Both the position numbers and the translations under genes were made by a program. From NCBI GenBank assembly GCA_019118665.1, contig DWYM01000019.1, positions 1 through 64,000 on the forward strand: a stretch of 64,000 nucleotides of DNA. Direction: 5' to 3'. The number at the start of each line of letters is the position of its first letter. Position 1 is the stretch's first letter. Below, piece after piece: positions 31,364 through 40,360 of the stretch. The notes below the pieces were generated by a model, which did no database searches, was not told the origin of the DNA, and worked only from the letters and a program-made list of their open reading frames with translations. Origin of the DNA: Candidatus Mediterraneibacter intestinipullorum (lineage in GTDB: Bacteria; Bacillota; Clostridia; Lachnospirales; Lachnospiraceae).

Positions 31364-33427
31364 ATGGGCAGAAAAAGAATGGGGATAAAAATATACCGGA
31401 AAACACCACGGGAAAAATCCGGGAGGAAAGAGCGTTTGTCCGAGGTGATCCTCTTTTTTGCTGCCGTCTCCTTCCTTGGGGCAGTGTGGTGGAATGCACT
31501 CCTCCCAGTGTTTTCCCCGGGAGCGGACGGCAGATGGCTGTATGGAAGTCTTGTCATTGTGACATTCGGGCTTACACTGCTTATATGCAGGGCTGGAGGC
31601 TGGACAGTGATCCCGGTCTTTCTGGCGTCGGGGATGTTTCTCTGGAGGAACAGGGAGTCAGTGGAAGCGCTGTTTTTCCAGGGCGGCAGCCTGGATACAG
31701 GACTCCCGGGAGTGGCGGCGGCTGTCCTGACGATCCCTGTGCTGGCACTGTGGATATTTGTCATCTGTTCCGGAAAAGGAAAGGTGGTTGCAGGCGCCGC
31801 GGCTGCTGCTCCGTTCATTGCGGCGGCATGCGCGGGTTATTTTCCTTCATTCAGGGATTCGTGGCTTCTTCTGTTTGGGGGCGTGATGTACTATGTTGCG
31901 GGTGCTCAGGGGAAAATGCCTTTTTTGAAGAAAATGACGGCCCTTCTTACAGCGGCGGGAAGCTTTGCTCTTCTGGCAGGGATTTCTGTTTTTGCAGGGA
32001 GATACCTGGATGTCGGACGAGAGGTGGAAGGCGGTTTCTACCAGACGACCCGAGAGACGCTTCGCACAGATCTGGTGGGAGGCATTGAGAGACTGATACA
32101 GAGTGAGACCGGAACGGACGGCAGTCCGGAGAGAACAGATGAAATGGAGGAGGAAACAGCCCAGGAGCAGCAGGAAGAAGCCGTAATGGCGGCGGAAGAG
32201 GAGATGGAGGGAACGGAAGCGCCAGGGGATGCCCTGGCAGGCACAGGGGGGAGCATGGACCGTCTGAAAGAGATCAGTTCCTTTGAGCCCGATCCCCTGG
32301 CGCAGTCCTCGGTGATTGCTGTGCAGGAAAGACCGCGCGATACTGTGTATGTGGCGCAGAGGACCGGAATTGCTTATACCGGGGGCGCATGGGAGGAAGG
32401 AGAGGTCCGGGAAGCGTTTCTTCCGGAAGAATATCTGGCATATCCTGAGGGACTGGATCAGCTTGAGGAGCTGTGCCGGGACTGGGAGATAAGTTCCGAA
32501 ACATCTGTGGGACGTCAGATCGACGAGGCTTTTGCAGCCCTGGCAGTCTATGATACAGAACCGGGTCCCACTCCCCCATCCGAGGATTTTGCGGAATATT
32601 TTCTGTTTGAAAACCATAGAGGGTTCTGCGTCCATTTTGCCACCGCGGCCGCGCTTCTTTACCGTATGTGCGGCTATCCGTCGGTATATGTGGAAGGGTA
32701 TGCGGTGCCGGCGTCCGCTTTTTATCAGGCGGAGGATGGATCCTGGCAGGCTCGTGTAGACGGAAGCATGGGGCATGCGTGGTGCCAGGTGTATGAAGAG
32801 GATGAGGGGATCTGGGTGAACCGGGAACATACTCCGGCGGCTTTGGGGAGCGGGGCAGAAGAGATGTCTGAGGCGGAGACGCGGACAGAGGCTGACTATG
32901 CGGCCAATATCATCCGGGGTTTGGGGATCGCGGCGGCAACTGTTATCCTGTTTCTGCTGCTGGCAGGAGCCTTTCTGCTCCAGGCGGCATTCAGGCGGAG
33001 AAAGCGCAGGGCAGGAATGGCCTATACTGCGGAAGGCAATGGGATCCCTGCAATGTACGATGTGATCCTGAGGACGGCAAAAGCCGCCGGGGGTCCAGGG
33101 AGAGACTCCGGGGACAGGCATGGGGCTGATCTTTCAGACGAGCTGGGTATTGAATGGCTGGAGTCTCTGAAAGAGGGTTCCCCGCAGGCTGGAGGGGAAG
33201 AATGGGACTGGCTTCATGAGCAGGTGATGCGCGCTCTTTTCTATCACCCGGATATGGGGAGGGAAGAATGGAAAAGGGCATACAGGCTGTGCCGGGGATT
33301 CTCAGACACCGTCAGAGCGCGGATGGGGGCGGGAAAACGGCTGCTCTTCCGGTATTTATACTGCCTTGATGTTTTTCCCCATGAAGATAAAAGAAGAAAA
33401 ACAGTAAAAAAGGAGAATGTTAAATGA
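31364..33427 (+). CDS. Transglutaminase-like domain membrane protein (TgpA type)
   Basis: The 687-residue protein has about six N-terminal membrane spans (residues 25-210), then an extracellular region and a transglutaminase/protease-like fold: catalytic Cys in HRGFCVHFATAAALLYRMCG, His in SMGHAWCQVYE, and an acidic residue in IWVNREHTP where relatives have Asp or Glu. One further span (AAATVILFLLLAGAFLL) and a cytoplasmic tail follow. An acidic linker (EEETAQEQQEEAVMAAEEEM) lies between the spans and the catalytic domain. It is third in the MoxR-DUF58 operon, its normal place. Probable substrate: envelope proteins; not shown. The start ATG follows AAAGGGGTGATGGA. Confidence 0.88.
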   Translation: MGRKRMGIKIYRKTPREKSGRKERLSEVILFFAAVSFLGAVWWNALLPVFSPGADGRWLYGSLVIVTFGLTLLICRAGGWTVIPVFLASGMFLWRNRESVEALFFQGGSLDTGLPGVAAAVLTIPVLALWIFVICSGKGKVVAGAAAAAPFIAAACAGYFPSFRDSWLLLFGGVMYYVAGAQGKMPFLKKMTALLTAAGSFALLAGISVFAGRYLDVGREVEGGFYQTTRETLRTDLVGGIERLIQSETGTDGSPERTDEMEEETAQEQQEEAVMAAEEEMEGTEAPGDALAGTGGSMDRLKEISSFEPDPLAQSSVIAVQERPRDTVYVAQRTGIAYTGGAWEEGEVREAFLPEEYLAYPEGLDQLEELCRDWEISSETSVGRQIDEAFAALAVYDTEPGPTPPSEDFAEYFLFENHRGFCVHFATAAALLYRMCGYPSVYVEGYAVPASAFYQAEDGSWQARVDGSMGHAWCQVYEEDEGIWVNREHTPAALGSGAEEMSEAETRTEADYAANIIRGLGIAAATVILFLLLAGAFLLQAAFRRRKRRAGMAYTAEGNGIPAMYDVILRTAKAAGGPGRDSGDRHGADLSDELGIEWLESLKEGSPQAGGEEWDWLHEQVMRALFYHPDMGREEWKRAYRLCRGFSDTVRARMGAGKRLLFRYLYCLDVFPHEDKRRKTVKKENVK

Positions 33428-33870
33428 TACGAAAATTTACAGAAACTGACAGGGATCTATATATTGCAATGGCGAGAGAATTTTATCACTCGGACGCGGT
33501 GCTCCATCAGATCCCCGAGGAATATTTTGAGAGAACAGCAGATGAGGCTCTGCGATCGGATGCCTACGCGGAGATCTTTCTGTTTGAATACGAGGGAGAA
33601 ATGGCGGGATACGGTCTGACCGCAAAGACGTTTTCTCAGGAAGCGGGAGGGTACGTCTGGTGGATCGAGGAAGTGTATATCCGTGAGAAATACCGGTCAA
33701 AAGGACTTGGAAGAAAGTTTTTCCAACACCTGGAAAAAGAGAAGGGCCCGGGTGTCACCCGGCTGAGGCTGGAGGTTGAGGCGGATAATAAGAGGGCTGT
33801 GTCCCTCTATGAAAGACTGGGCTATGAAGTGCTGGATTATGTACAGATGGTGAAAGACGACAAGAGATAA
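33424..33870 (+). CDS. GNAT family N-acetyltransferase
   Basis: The 148-residue protein has the acetyl-CoA loop in EVYIREKYRSKGLGRKFFQHLE (motif R/Q-x-x-G-x-G/A as RSKGLG) and the C-terminal VEADNKRAVSLYERLGYEV typical of the family. It resembles RimI-like acetyltransferases, but the target is unknown. Its ATG overlaps the transglutaminase stop (ATGA), so it is part of the moxR operon, which is less usual than the first three genes. Confidence 0.92.
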   Translation: MIRKFTETDRDLYIAMAREFYHSDAVLHQIPEEYFERTADEALRSDAYAEIFLFEYEGEMAGYGLTAKTFSQEAGGYVWWIEEVYIREKYRSKGLGRKFFQHLEKEKGPGVTRLRLEVEADNKRAVSLYERLGYEVLDYVQMVKDDKR

Positions 33871-33935
33871 GGCGTGACATGACGAAGAAACTGCATACTT
33901 GTATACGATTTGGGCCAAATTCTTATAATACACCA

Positions 33936-33965
33936 TTGCAAGATGCTGTCGAACAATGCTATAAT
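33936..33965 (+). promoter_or_regulatory. Promoter of the DUF5717-DUF5716-TPR operon
   Basis: TTGCAA (33936-33941), 18 bp, TATAAT (33960-33965). A second TATAAT at 33924-33929 with TTGTAT 19 bp upstream may be a tandem promoter. Confidence 0.6.
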
Positions 33966-34021
33966 TCAAAGTAGCGTACTTTTGCCCTGGGCAGGAGAAG
34001 AATTTTTAGTAGGTGACTGAT

Positions 34022-37000
34022 TTGAAGAATAAGATCAAGCGATTTGCCAAAGGGGATTTTCACATCCCACAGCCGGAGATCATCTTTCCTGAGACGCGGA
34101 TCATCATGCGCGTCGGCGAGGGAGAAAAATACAGGGGGAGCTTCTCGCTCCAGAACCAGGGGGAGGGGACCATACGAGGCCTTGTATATCCCTCCTCTTA
34201 TCGTGTTCAGTGTGACGAGCAGGGCTTTGACGGCAATCCGGTCAATATTTATTATACATATGACGGCAGCGGGCTTTTGCCCGGGCATGTGGAGCACGGC
34301 AAATTCACGATTGTCTGCAACGGCGGGGAATATGACGTGGCGTTTTCCGCGATCATTGAAAAGCCTTTTGTGATGACCAGCTACGGCAAGATCCAGAGCC
34401 TGGAAGATTTTAAAAAGCTTTCGTTCCGGGATGCTGCTGAGGCGGTGAAGCTGTTCCGCTCCAGGGATTTCTATGAGATCCTGAAATACGAGGACAGGCG
34501 GATCCAGGCGCTCTATGACAATATGCGCAAGTGGGAGCTGGATCAGCAGGCGCTGGAAGAATTTCTCGTGGGGTGCAAGCAGAAGGAGAAGATATTCCTG
34601 ACTCTGGAGGAAGAGAGCAGGGCGTTCATCTCTCTTTCGGAAGCCCGCAAGGAGACGTTCACAGTCAAGAAGAATACATGGGGCTATCTGGAGATCGACG
34701 TGCGGACGGAGGGAGATTTTCTCTCAGTGGAGCACACGCGGGTCACGACAGAAGAGTTTATCGGAAATTCTTACCGGCTGGAATATTTCCTGAATGTTGA
34801 AAGGCTTCACGAAGGAAGCAACTTCGGCAGGGTTATCATGGAGTCGCCCTACGAGACTCTGACCTATGAGATCGTGGTGGAAAAAGATGTAAAAAGAGAT
34901 GAGGAGCGGCGCGCCAATGACAGGGAGTTCGCCGGGATCATACGCAATTATCTGAAATATGAGGGCGGAAGGATGGAGCTTTCCGACTGGGTGGAAGAGG
35001 CGGTGAGACGGATCAGCCATTTAAGGGACATGGATCCGAAAAATGAATTTTACCTGCTTTTCCATGCCCACATCTGCCTCATCGGAGGCAGGCCGGAAGA
35101 GGCGAAATGGCTCCTTGAATCCTATAATTATAACAGGTTTGCCATAGGAAAGGATGTGGAGCTGAGCTCGTATTATCTTTACCTGACGACACTGTTGTCC
35201 AGCGACACCATCGGACAGCGGAAGGTGGCGGAGGAGCTTTCGAGAACATTCATGAAGCATCCGGACAGCTGGAAGGTCCTGTGCATGCTGGTAGAGGTGG
35301 ATTCGGAGTATAAGATTTACAGCGAGAGGCTGCGCGCCCTGGAAAAGCAGTTTTACGAGGAAAAATCCCACAGTATCTGGTTCTATCTCCAGGCTTTCAG
35401 GTGTTTCCGGGACAAGAGTTCCTCCCTGAAGAAACTGGGAGAGTTCGAAGTGCGCGTCCTGCTCTTTGCGGTGAAACATAAGCTGATGACCAGAGAGCTG
35501 GCGCTTTACACGGCGAACCTTGCCAGCCAGATGAAAGTATTTGACAGACATCTCTATGATGTTCTTGTGCTTTCCTATAAAATATATCAGGAGGCTATGA
35601 TCCTTACATCTATCTGCACTCTGCTGATCAAGGGCAACTGTATGGACAGGAAATATTTTAAGTGGTATCAGAAGGCAGTGGAGGCAGAGCTTAAGATCGC
35701 GCAGCTCTACGAGTATTATATGGCGTCCGTTGTCCCGGGGCAGTTCCACAAGGCGCTGCCAAGGTCCGTGTACCTGTATTTTATGCACGGAAATTCACTG
35801 GACTACCATAAATGCGCGTTCCTGTATGCCAACCTGATCACCTATGAAGATGAGGCGAGCGAGATCTATGCTCATTACAGAGATGAGATGGAAGCGTTTG
35901 CCTGGAATCAGCTTGACCGCAGAAATGTGGATGAGCAGCTTCGTATCATATACAAGCGCTTTGTCGTAGAATCCGCGATGAATCCGGAACGAGTCAGAGC
36001 GCTGTATGATGTGTGCCATGCGTATTGGATCACGACAAAAGTTCCGGATATGAAGTATATCCATGTGATCGCGGAGGATGGGACGATCACCCAGAAGGTG
36101 CCCTACACGGAGAGCGGCGCCCGCGTGTTCCTGTATGCCAAGACCGACCGTCTCGTGTGGGAGGCAAAGGATGGCAGGCATTACACGGATTCCATCCCAT
36201 ATGAAAGCAAACGGCTCTTCTACGAGCTGCGCTACATGGATATGTGCAGAAAATATATCAATGGGCTGCGCAGAAACAGAGAGGAAGAGGAATCACAGGA
36301 ACTGACGCCGGATGTGGTGCGTGAAAAAGGCCTGGAGAACTATACGGAGGAAGAGCTGCTGGGGCTTTGCAGCAGGACAATCAGGGAAAACAACTATGAA
36401 AATGATGACTTCCTCACTTATGTGTGTTTTGAGCTGTTCAAAAAGCAGCAGTATGACAAAGTGATCCTGACCTATCTTGCCAACTATTACTGCGGGGCCA
36501 CCCCGGATATGAAGGTGCTCTGGAGGGAGGCGAGGGATTATGAGGTACATACCCACAAACTTGCGGAGCGGATCCTCACGCAGATGCTTTTCTCGGAGGA
36601 GCTCTTCCAGGAGGCGCAGATTTTTGAACAGTATTATGCGGAAGGCGCTTATTTCCGCCTGCAGCAGGCATATCTCTCCTATGTGTCCAGGGAGTATGTA
36701 GTTGAGGAGAGGAAGATCGGCCGCAGCGTGATCGACATCATCTGCCGCGAATATGAGAAAGGCGAGGATACTATCGACATCTGCAAGATCGCCGTACTCA
36801 AGTATTATTCCGGCAGGGAGTACAATGCGCAGACGCGCAGGACACTGAAGAAATTCCTTCAGGAGCTGTGCGCGAAGCAGATTTATTTTCCATTCTTCCT
36901 TTCTTATGAGAAGGACTGGCTGATCGAGCAGCAGCTCTGGGATAAAACACTGATCGAGTACAAGGGCCAGAAGGGCAGCAGGGTCATGCTCTATTATCAG

Positions 37001-37315
37001 CTCCAGAAAGGCGGAGAGGAGCCGGCGGACTACTCCACAGAGATCCTGACTCCCATGTACGAGAATCTCTATGTGAAGAAATTCGTGCTCTTTGCCAATG
37101 AAAAGCTGAAATATTATTTTAAAGAGACCATTGACGGAAATTCCTACCGCAGCGATAAAGAGACATGTGTAAGAGAGACAGAGCCCGGCGAACAGGGCAG
37201 ATACGGAAGGCTGAATGATATCCTCACGGAGTCCGGAGCCAAGCAGCGCAGGAAGAAGATGCAGGAATACGCGCTGGAGGATGCGGCGGCAGTCCATATG
37301 TTCACACAGGAATAA
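34022..37315 (+). CDS. DUF5717 family protein (very large, beta plus helical repeats)
   Basis: This is a 1097-residue protein without signal peptide or membrane spans, so cytoplasmic. Two beta-sandwich-like modules are visible: residues about 10-115 (IIFPETRIIMRVGEGEKY, SFSLQNQGEGTIRGLVY) and about 210-300 (FTVKKNTWGYLEIDVRTEG, TRVTTEEFIGNSYRLEYFL). The rest to about residue 1060 is helical and reads as degenerate TPR-like repeats. I assign DUF5717 from memory of Lachnospiraceae proteins. I chose TTG 34022, six bases after AGGTG; GTG 34013 would sit within that ribosome-binding site. It heads an operon with a pseudo-Hsp70 (15 bp on) and a TPR protein. The role is unknown; scaffold or co-chaperone is an inference. 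Confidence 0.82.
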   Translation: MKNKIKRFAKGDFHIPQPEIIFPETRIIMRVGEGEKYRGSFSLQNQGEGTIRGLVYPSSYRVQCDEQGFDGNPVNIYYTYDGSGLLPGHVEHGKFTIVCNGGEYDVAFSAIIEKPFVMTSYGKIQSLEDFKKLSFRDAAEAVKLFRSRDFYEILKYEDRRIQALYDNMRKWELDQQALEEFLVGCKQKEKIFLTLEEESRAFISLSEARKETFTVKKNTWGYLEIDVRTEGDFLSVEHTRVTTEEFIGNSYRLEYFLNVERLHEGSNFGRVIMESPYETLTYEIVVEKDVKRDEERRANDREFAGIIRNYLKYEGGRMELSDWVEEAVRRISHLRDMDPKNEFYLLFHAHICLIGGRPEEAKWLLESYNYNRFAIGKDVELSSYYLYLTTLLSSDTIGQRKVAEELSRTFMKHPDSWKVLCMLVEVDSEYKIYSERLRALEKQFYEEKSHSIWFYLQAFRCFRDKSSSLKKLGEFEVRVLLFAVKHKLMTRELALYTANLASQMKVFDRHLYDVLVLSYKIYQEAMILTSICTLLIKGNCMDRKYFKWYQKAVEAELKIAQLYEYYMASVVPGQFHKALPRSVYLYFMHGNSLDYHKCAFLYANLITYEDEASEIYAHYRDEMEAFAWNQLDRRNVDEQLRIIYKRFVVESAMNPERVRALYDVCHAYWITTKVPDMKYIHVIAEDGTITQKVPYTESGARVFLYAKTDRLVWEAKDGRHYTDSIPYESKRLFYELRYMDMCRKYINGLRRNREEEESQELTPDVVREKGLENYTEEELLGLCSRTIRENNYENDDFLTYVCFELFKKQQYDKVILTYLANYYCGATPDMKVLWREARDYEVHTHKLAERILTQMLFSEELFQEAQIFEQYYAEGAYFRLQQAYLSYVSREYVVEERKIGRSVIDIICREYEKGEDTIDICKIAVLKYYSGREYNAQTRRTLKKFLQELCAKQIYFPFFLSYEKDWLIEQQLWDKTLIEYKGQKGSRVMLYYQLQKGGEEPADYSTEILTPMYENLYVKKFVLFANEKLKYYFKETIDGNSYRSDKETCVRETEPGEQGRYGRLNDILTESGAKQRRKKMQEYALEDAAAVHMFTQE

Positions 37316-37330
37316 GGAGGGTGTCTTTCC

Positions 37331-38614
37331 ATGGGACAAGGCAGTATCATCGGTTATGAAATAAATGAGAAGACATGCCAGATCAGTTTTTACAACGATC
37401 AGGAACTGGAGCCGGACACGCTTGAGGTGGATTCGGACAACTATCAGATCCCTCTGATCATCGGGAAACTTCGGGATACATGGGCATACGGCAAGGAGGC
37501 AAAGCGTCTTGTCACCATAAAGGAAGGTTTTACGGTCACAAGGCTTTTGAGCAAGAGCCTTGCCGGGGACAGGATCGAATTCGGGGAAGAAACATACGAC
37601 GCGGTATGGCTTCTCTCCCAGTTCATCCAGATGTCTCTTCAGTCTTTCCCCGAAATCGAAGGGATCGTGTTTACCGTGCCGGCGCTGACAGAGGAACTGG
37701 CGCAGATGCTGAGGGGGATCGCCGTGCGCATGAATATTGACAAGCGGCATATCTTTATCCAGGATTACAAAGAAAGCTTCTGCAATTATCTGTTCTATCA
37801 GCCAAAGGAGCTGTGGCAGTACGACGCGGCGCTCTTCTGCTGCGACCGGAATGAGATCCGGGCTTATATGCTCCGGCGTCTCCGCCCGGGCCTGGGCGGC
37901 GGCAGGACCACTTTTGTGACAGTGGACGAGGTGGCCAGCGCCCATATGAAGGAACTGGCGGCAGTTTATCCGGTGCTGAATGAGGACAAGGCGAAAGAGG
38001 CGGATGCCATGTTCTGCAGGTTTATTGAGAGTGTGTTTGACAAGCGGATCGTATCTTCGGTATTTCTTACAGGAGAAGGCTTCGAGAATAACTGGTATCC
38101 AAAAGCGCTGAGAGTGCTCTGCAACGGACGGCGCGCCTTTATCGGGAACAACCTGTACAGCAAGGGCGCATGCTACACAGCTTACCGGAAGCTTTTCATG
38201 CACATCGAGAATCCGGTCTATCTGTCAGAGGACAAGCTGACAGACCAGATTACAGTGAATATGAGAGTGGATGGTCAGGAAATGTGGTATCCCATCGTTT
38301 CGTGGGGCGCTCACTGGTATGAGTCCAACAACCAGTGGGAAGTCCTTATGGAAGATGTAAAGGACATTGAATTCCACATCGAATCCCTGATCCAGGGGAA
38401 TGTGAGGACTGAGAAGATTTCTCTTGAAAAATTCCCCAGGCGCGCGGAGTACTCCATGCGTCTCCAGATCGAGACGCTGTTCCTGGATGAAAAGACATGT
38501 AAGATCACTGTGCGGGATGCGGGATTTGGCGATTTCTTCCCGCCCACGGATTTCCACGCGGAAAAGATCATACATTTAGGAGGCAATGATGGGAAATTTA
38601 ATTCTTTGTCATGA
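37331..38614 (+). CDS. DUF5716 family protein, Hsp70/actin-fold with degenerate nucleotide motifs
   Basis: This 427-residue protein follows the Hsp70 ATPase order but lacks its key residues. The phosphate-1 position reads IIGYEINEKTCQISFYND where Hsp70 has GIDLGTTNSCVAV. The GIVFTVPALTEE stretch aligns with the Hsp70 VITVPAYF. IFIQDYKESFCNYLF matches the INEPTAAALAY region. Phosphate-2, normally DLGGGT, is CCDRNEIRAYML. The adenosine site GGSTRIP is TGEGFENNWYP, followed by KGACYTAYR in place of AYGAA. A C-terminal beta region (residues 300-420) could match a substrate-binding domain. It starts 15 bp after DUF5717 following AAGGAGGGTGTC and overlaps the TPR gene. Confidence 0.8.
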   Translation: MGQGSIIGYEINEKTCQISFYNDQELEPDTLEVDSDNYQIPLIIGKLRDTWAYGKEAKRLVTIKEGFTVTRLLSKSLAGDRIEFGEETYDAVWLLSQFIQMSLQSFPEIEGIVFTVPALTEELAQMLRGIAVRMNIDKRHIFIQDYKESFCNYLFYQPKELWQYDAALFCCDRNEIRAYMLRRLRPGLGGGRTTFVTVDEVASAHMKELAAVYPVLNEDKAKEADAMFCRFIESVFDKRIVSSVFLTGEGFENNWYPKALRVLCNGRRAFIGNNLYSKGACYTAYRKLFMHIENPVYLSEDKLTDQITVNMRVDGQEMWYPIVSWGAHWYESNNQWEVLMEDVKDIEFHIESLIQGNVRTEKISLEKFPRRAEYSMRLQIETLFLDEKTCKITVRDAGFGDFFPPTDFHAEKIIHLGGNDGKFNSLS

Positions 38615-39356
38615 CAGACACGCGGCACATCCTTACGAGGTCACCAGGATACACAGCAGGATCTTCACCATCGAGGAGCTTTGCTATTATCTGTGTAATA
38701 ATCTCTATCTCATCGACTACACGATCATGAACGAACAGCTCTGTGACTGGCTTGACGAAGAGCTGGGCATGGAGAGCCTGGCGTCAGACCTCAGGGACGT
38801 GCTCCGGCTGAGGGGGTCCGTGGAGAAGTTCGTCCTGACGATCCTGAAAGCTTCGCGCATATACAGGGAGCCGGAGATGATACGCATCCAGAATGTGCTG
38901 GAGCATCTGAAGAACCAGAAGGATATCGAGCGTCAGAAATTCAAGGGGGACAACCTGTTGGAGAGCGGGGAGCTGGAGGAGGCGATCCTCGTGTACCAGT
39001 CTATCCTGAACCAGGAGAGAGATGAGACCGTGGACGATAAGTTTTACGGCCGGATCTACGCGGGACTGGGAGCGGCATACGGAAGGCTCTTTCTGTATCA
39101 GGAGGCGGCGCGCATGTATGACAGGGCTTATCAGATGTGCGGGGATAAGACGCTCCTCAAACCGTATCTGTACGCATCGTACAAATATATGTCCCTGGAG
39201 GAATATCACATCCTAATCACAAAGAATGAAGAATACATGGAGATCAACGCGCAGATGCGTCAGGAGCTGGACGAGCTCCGGAAGAGCCTGCCCGCGGAGA
39301 CCGATCTCTCTGTTATAGAAAAGTGGAAGCGGCAGCACCGCAGGAGCCATACTTAG
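38589..39356 (+). CDS. TPR repeat protein of the DUF5717/DUF5716 operon
   Basis: The 255-residue cytoplasmic protein has an N-terminal region (residues 1-110) that I do not recognise. Two or so tetratricopeptide repeats follow: GDNLLESGELEEAILVYQSIL and RIYAGLGAAYGRLFLYQEAARMYDRAY. It ends in a charged coiled-coil-like tail (MRQELDELRKSL). TPRs bind peptide tails or chaperones. I chose ATG 38589, five bases after TTAGGAGGC; the ATG one codon earlier crowds the ribosome-binding site. The 26-bp overlap with DUF5716 couples their translation. It is the last gene of the trio, before a new promoter. Confidence 0.82.
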   Translation: MGNLILCHDRHAAHPYEVTRIHSRIFTIEELCYYLCNNLYLIDYTIMNEQLCDWLDEELGMESLASDLRDVLRLRGSVEKFVLTILKASRIYREPEMIRIQNVLEHLKNQKDIERQKFKGDNLLESGELEEAILVYQSILNQERDETVDDKFYGRIYAGLGAAYGRLFLYQEAARMYDRAYQMCGDKTLLKPYLYASYKYMSLEEYHILITKNEEYMEINAQMRQELDELRKSLPAETDLSVIEKWKRQHRRSHT

Positions 39357-39401
39357 AGACGCAGATGGCACAGGACGCGGGAACAGACCCTGAACAAGGG
39401 T

Positions 39402-39430
39402 TTGACACGCCGTGGTCTGTATGGTAGAAT
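39402..39430 (+). promoter_or_regulatory. Promoter of the amino acid ABC transporter operon
   Basis: TTGACA (39402-39407), exactly 17 bp, TAGAAT (39425-39430): a strong sigma-A match, about 80 bp before the start codon. Confidence 0.8.
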
Positions 39431-39511
39431 ACAACGGTAACTTTACTGTGATACAGTGACACATTGGTAGAGAAAAAAAGTGAGGCTGGATTTCCGGCGA
39501 TGGAGGGAATT

Positions 39512-40327
39512 ATGAAAAGAAGAGTATTAAGTATGTTACTTTGTGCAGGTATCGTTGTTACCATGCTTGCGGGATGCGGTTCAAAAGGAAATGCCGGTTC
39601 CGGTGGGGATGCCGCTGAGACGAGCGATATGGATTATGTAAAAGAGAAAGGTACTCTGGTCGTGGGCATCACGAATTTTGAACCCATGGATTACAAGGAC
39701 TCCAGCGGCGAGTGGGTCGGATTCGACGCGGATCTTGCGAGAGAATTTGCGGAGAGTCTTGGCGTTGAGGTGGAGTTTGTCGAGATCGACTGGGAAAATA
39801 AGATCCTGGAGCTGGATGGCAAGACGATCGACTGTGTGTGGAACGGCATGACCCTCACTCCGGAGGTGACCAGCGCCATGGACTGTACGGACGCTTATCT
39901 TGAGAACGCCCAGGTCGTTGTGGTCCCCTCCGATGTGGCTGACCAGTATCAGGATGAGGACAGCCTGGCGGATTTAAGCTTTGCCGCTGAGGCGGGAAGC
40001 GCAGGCGAGGAGGAGCTTGAGGCAAGGGAGCTGAACGTTACCCCGGTGACAGCACAGGCGGATGCCCTCATGGAAGTGGCGGCAGGGACTTCAGACGCGG
40101 CAGTGATCGACCTGCTCATGGCAGCGGCGATGATCGGAGAGGGAACAAGCTATTCTGACCTTACATATACGGTACACCTGAACAGCGAGGAGTACGGCGT
40201 GGGATTCAGGAAAGGTTCGGATCTGAAAGCAGAGTTGAATGATTTCTTTGCCAAAGCCTATGAAGACGGAAGCATCCGGGAGCTGGCGGAGAAATACGGA
40301 GTACAGGCTGCGCTGATCGAACAGTAA
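39512..40327 (+). CDS. Amino acid ABC transporter substrate-binding lipoprotein
   Basis: This is a polar amino acid binding protein (family 3) anchored outside the membrane. The 271-residue protein starts with a lipoprotein signal peptide ending MLAGCGSKG (Cys lipidation site near residue 24). The mature part has VVGITNFEPMDYKDSSGEWVGFDADLA and WNGMTLTPEVTSAMD, characteristic of the family. I chose ATG 39512, after GGAGGG; the ORF-track start adds 16 unsupported residues. It is followed by the permease and ATPase genes. The substrate cannot be read from sequence; the neighbouring purF makes glutamine a reasonable guess. Confidence 0.92.
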   Translation: MKRRVLSMLLCAGIVVTMLAGCGSKGNAGSGGDAAETSDMDYVKEKGTLVVGITNFEPMDYKDSSGEWVGFDADLAREFAESLGVEVEFVEIDWENKILELDGKTIDCVWNGMTLTPEVTSAMDCTDAYLENAQVVVVPSDVADQYQDEDSLADLSFAAEAGSAGEEELEARELNVTPVTAQADALMEVAAGTSDAAVIDLLMAAAMIGEGTSYSDLTYTVHLNSEEYGVGFRKGSDLKAELNDFFAKAYEDGSIRELAEKYGVQAALIEQ

Positions 40328-40360
40328 CAGTAAAAATAAATTTACAGACGGAGATATGTC

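Noticed and set aside
32590-32830. Loss of the catalytic acid in the transglutaminase domain (IWVNREHTP)
   Set aside because: The Glu in NREHTP lines up with the Asp/Glu of relatives such as VPVEVTP, so the triad is probably complete.
36293-38203. 636-residue minus-strand ORF opposite DUF5717/DUF5716
   Set aside because: Shadow of the coding strand; low-complexity His/Leu/Arg composition with no recognisable domain.
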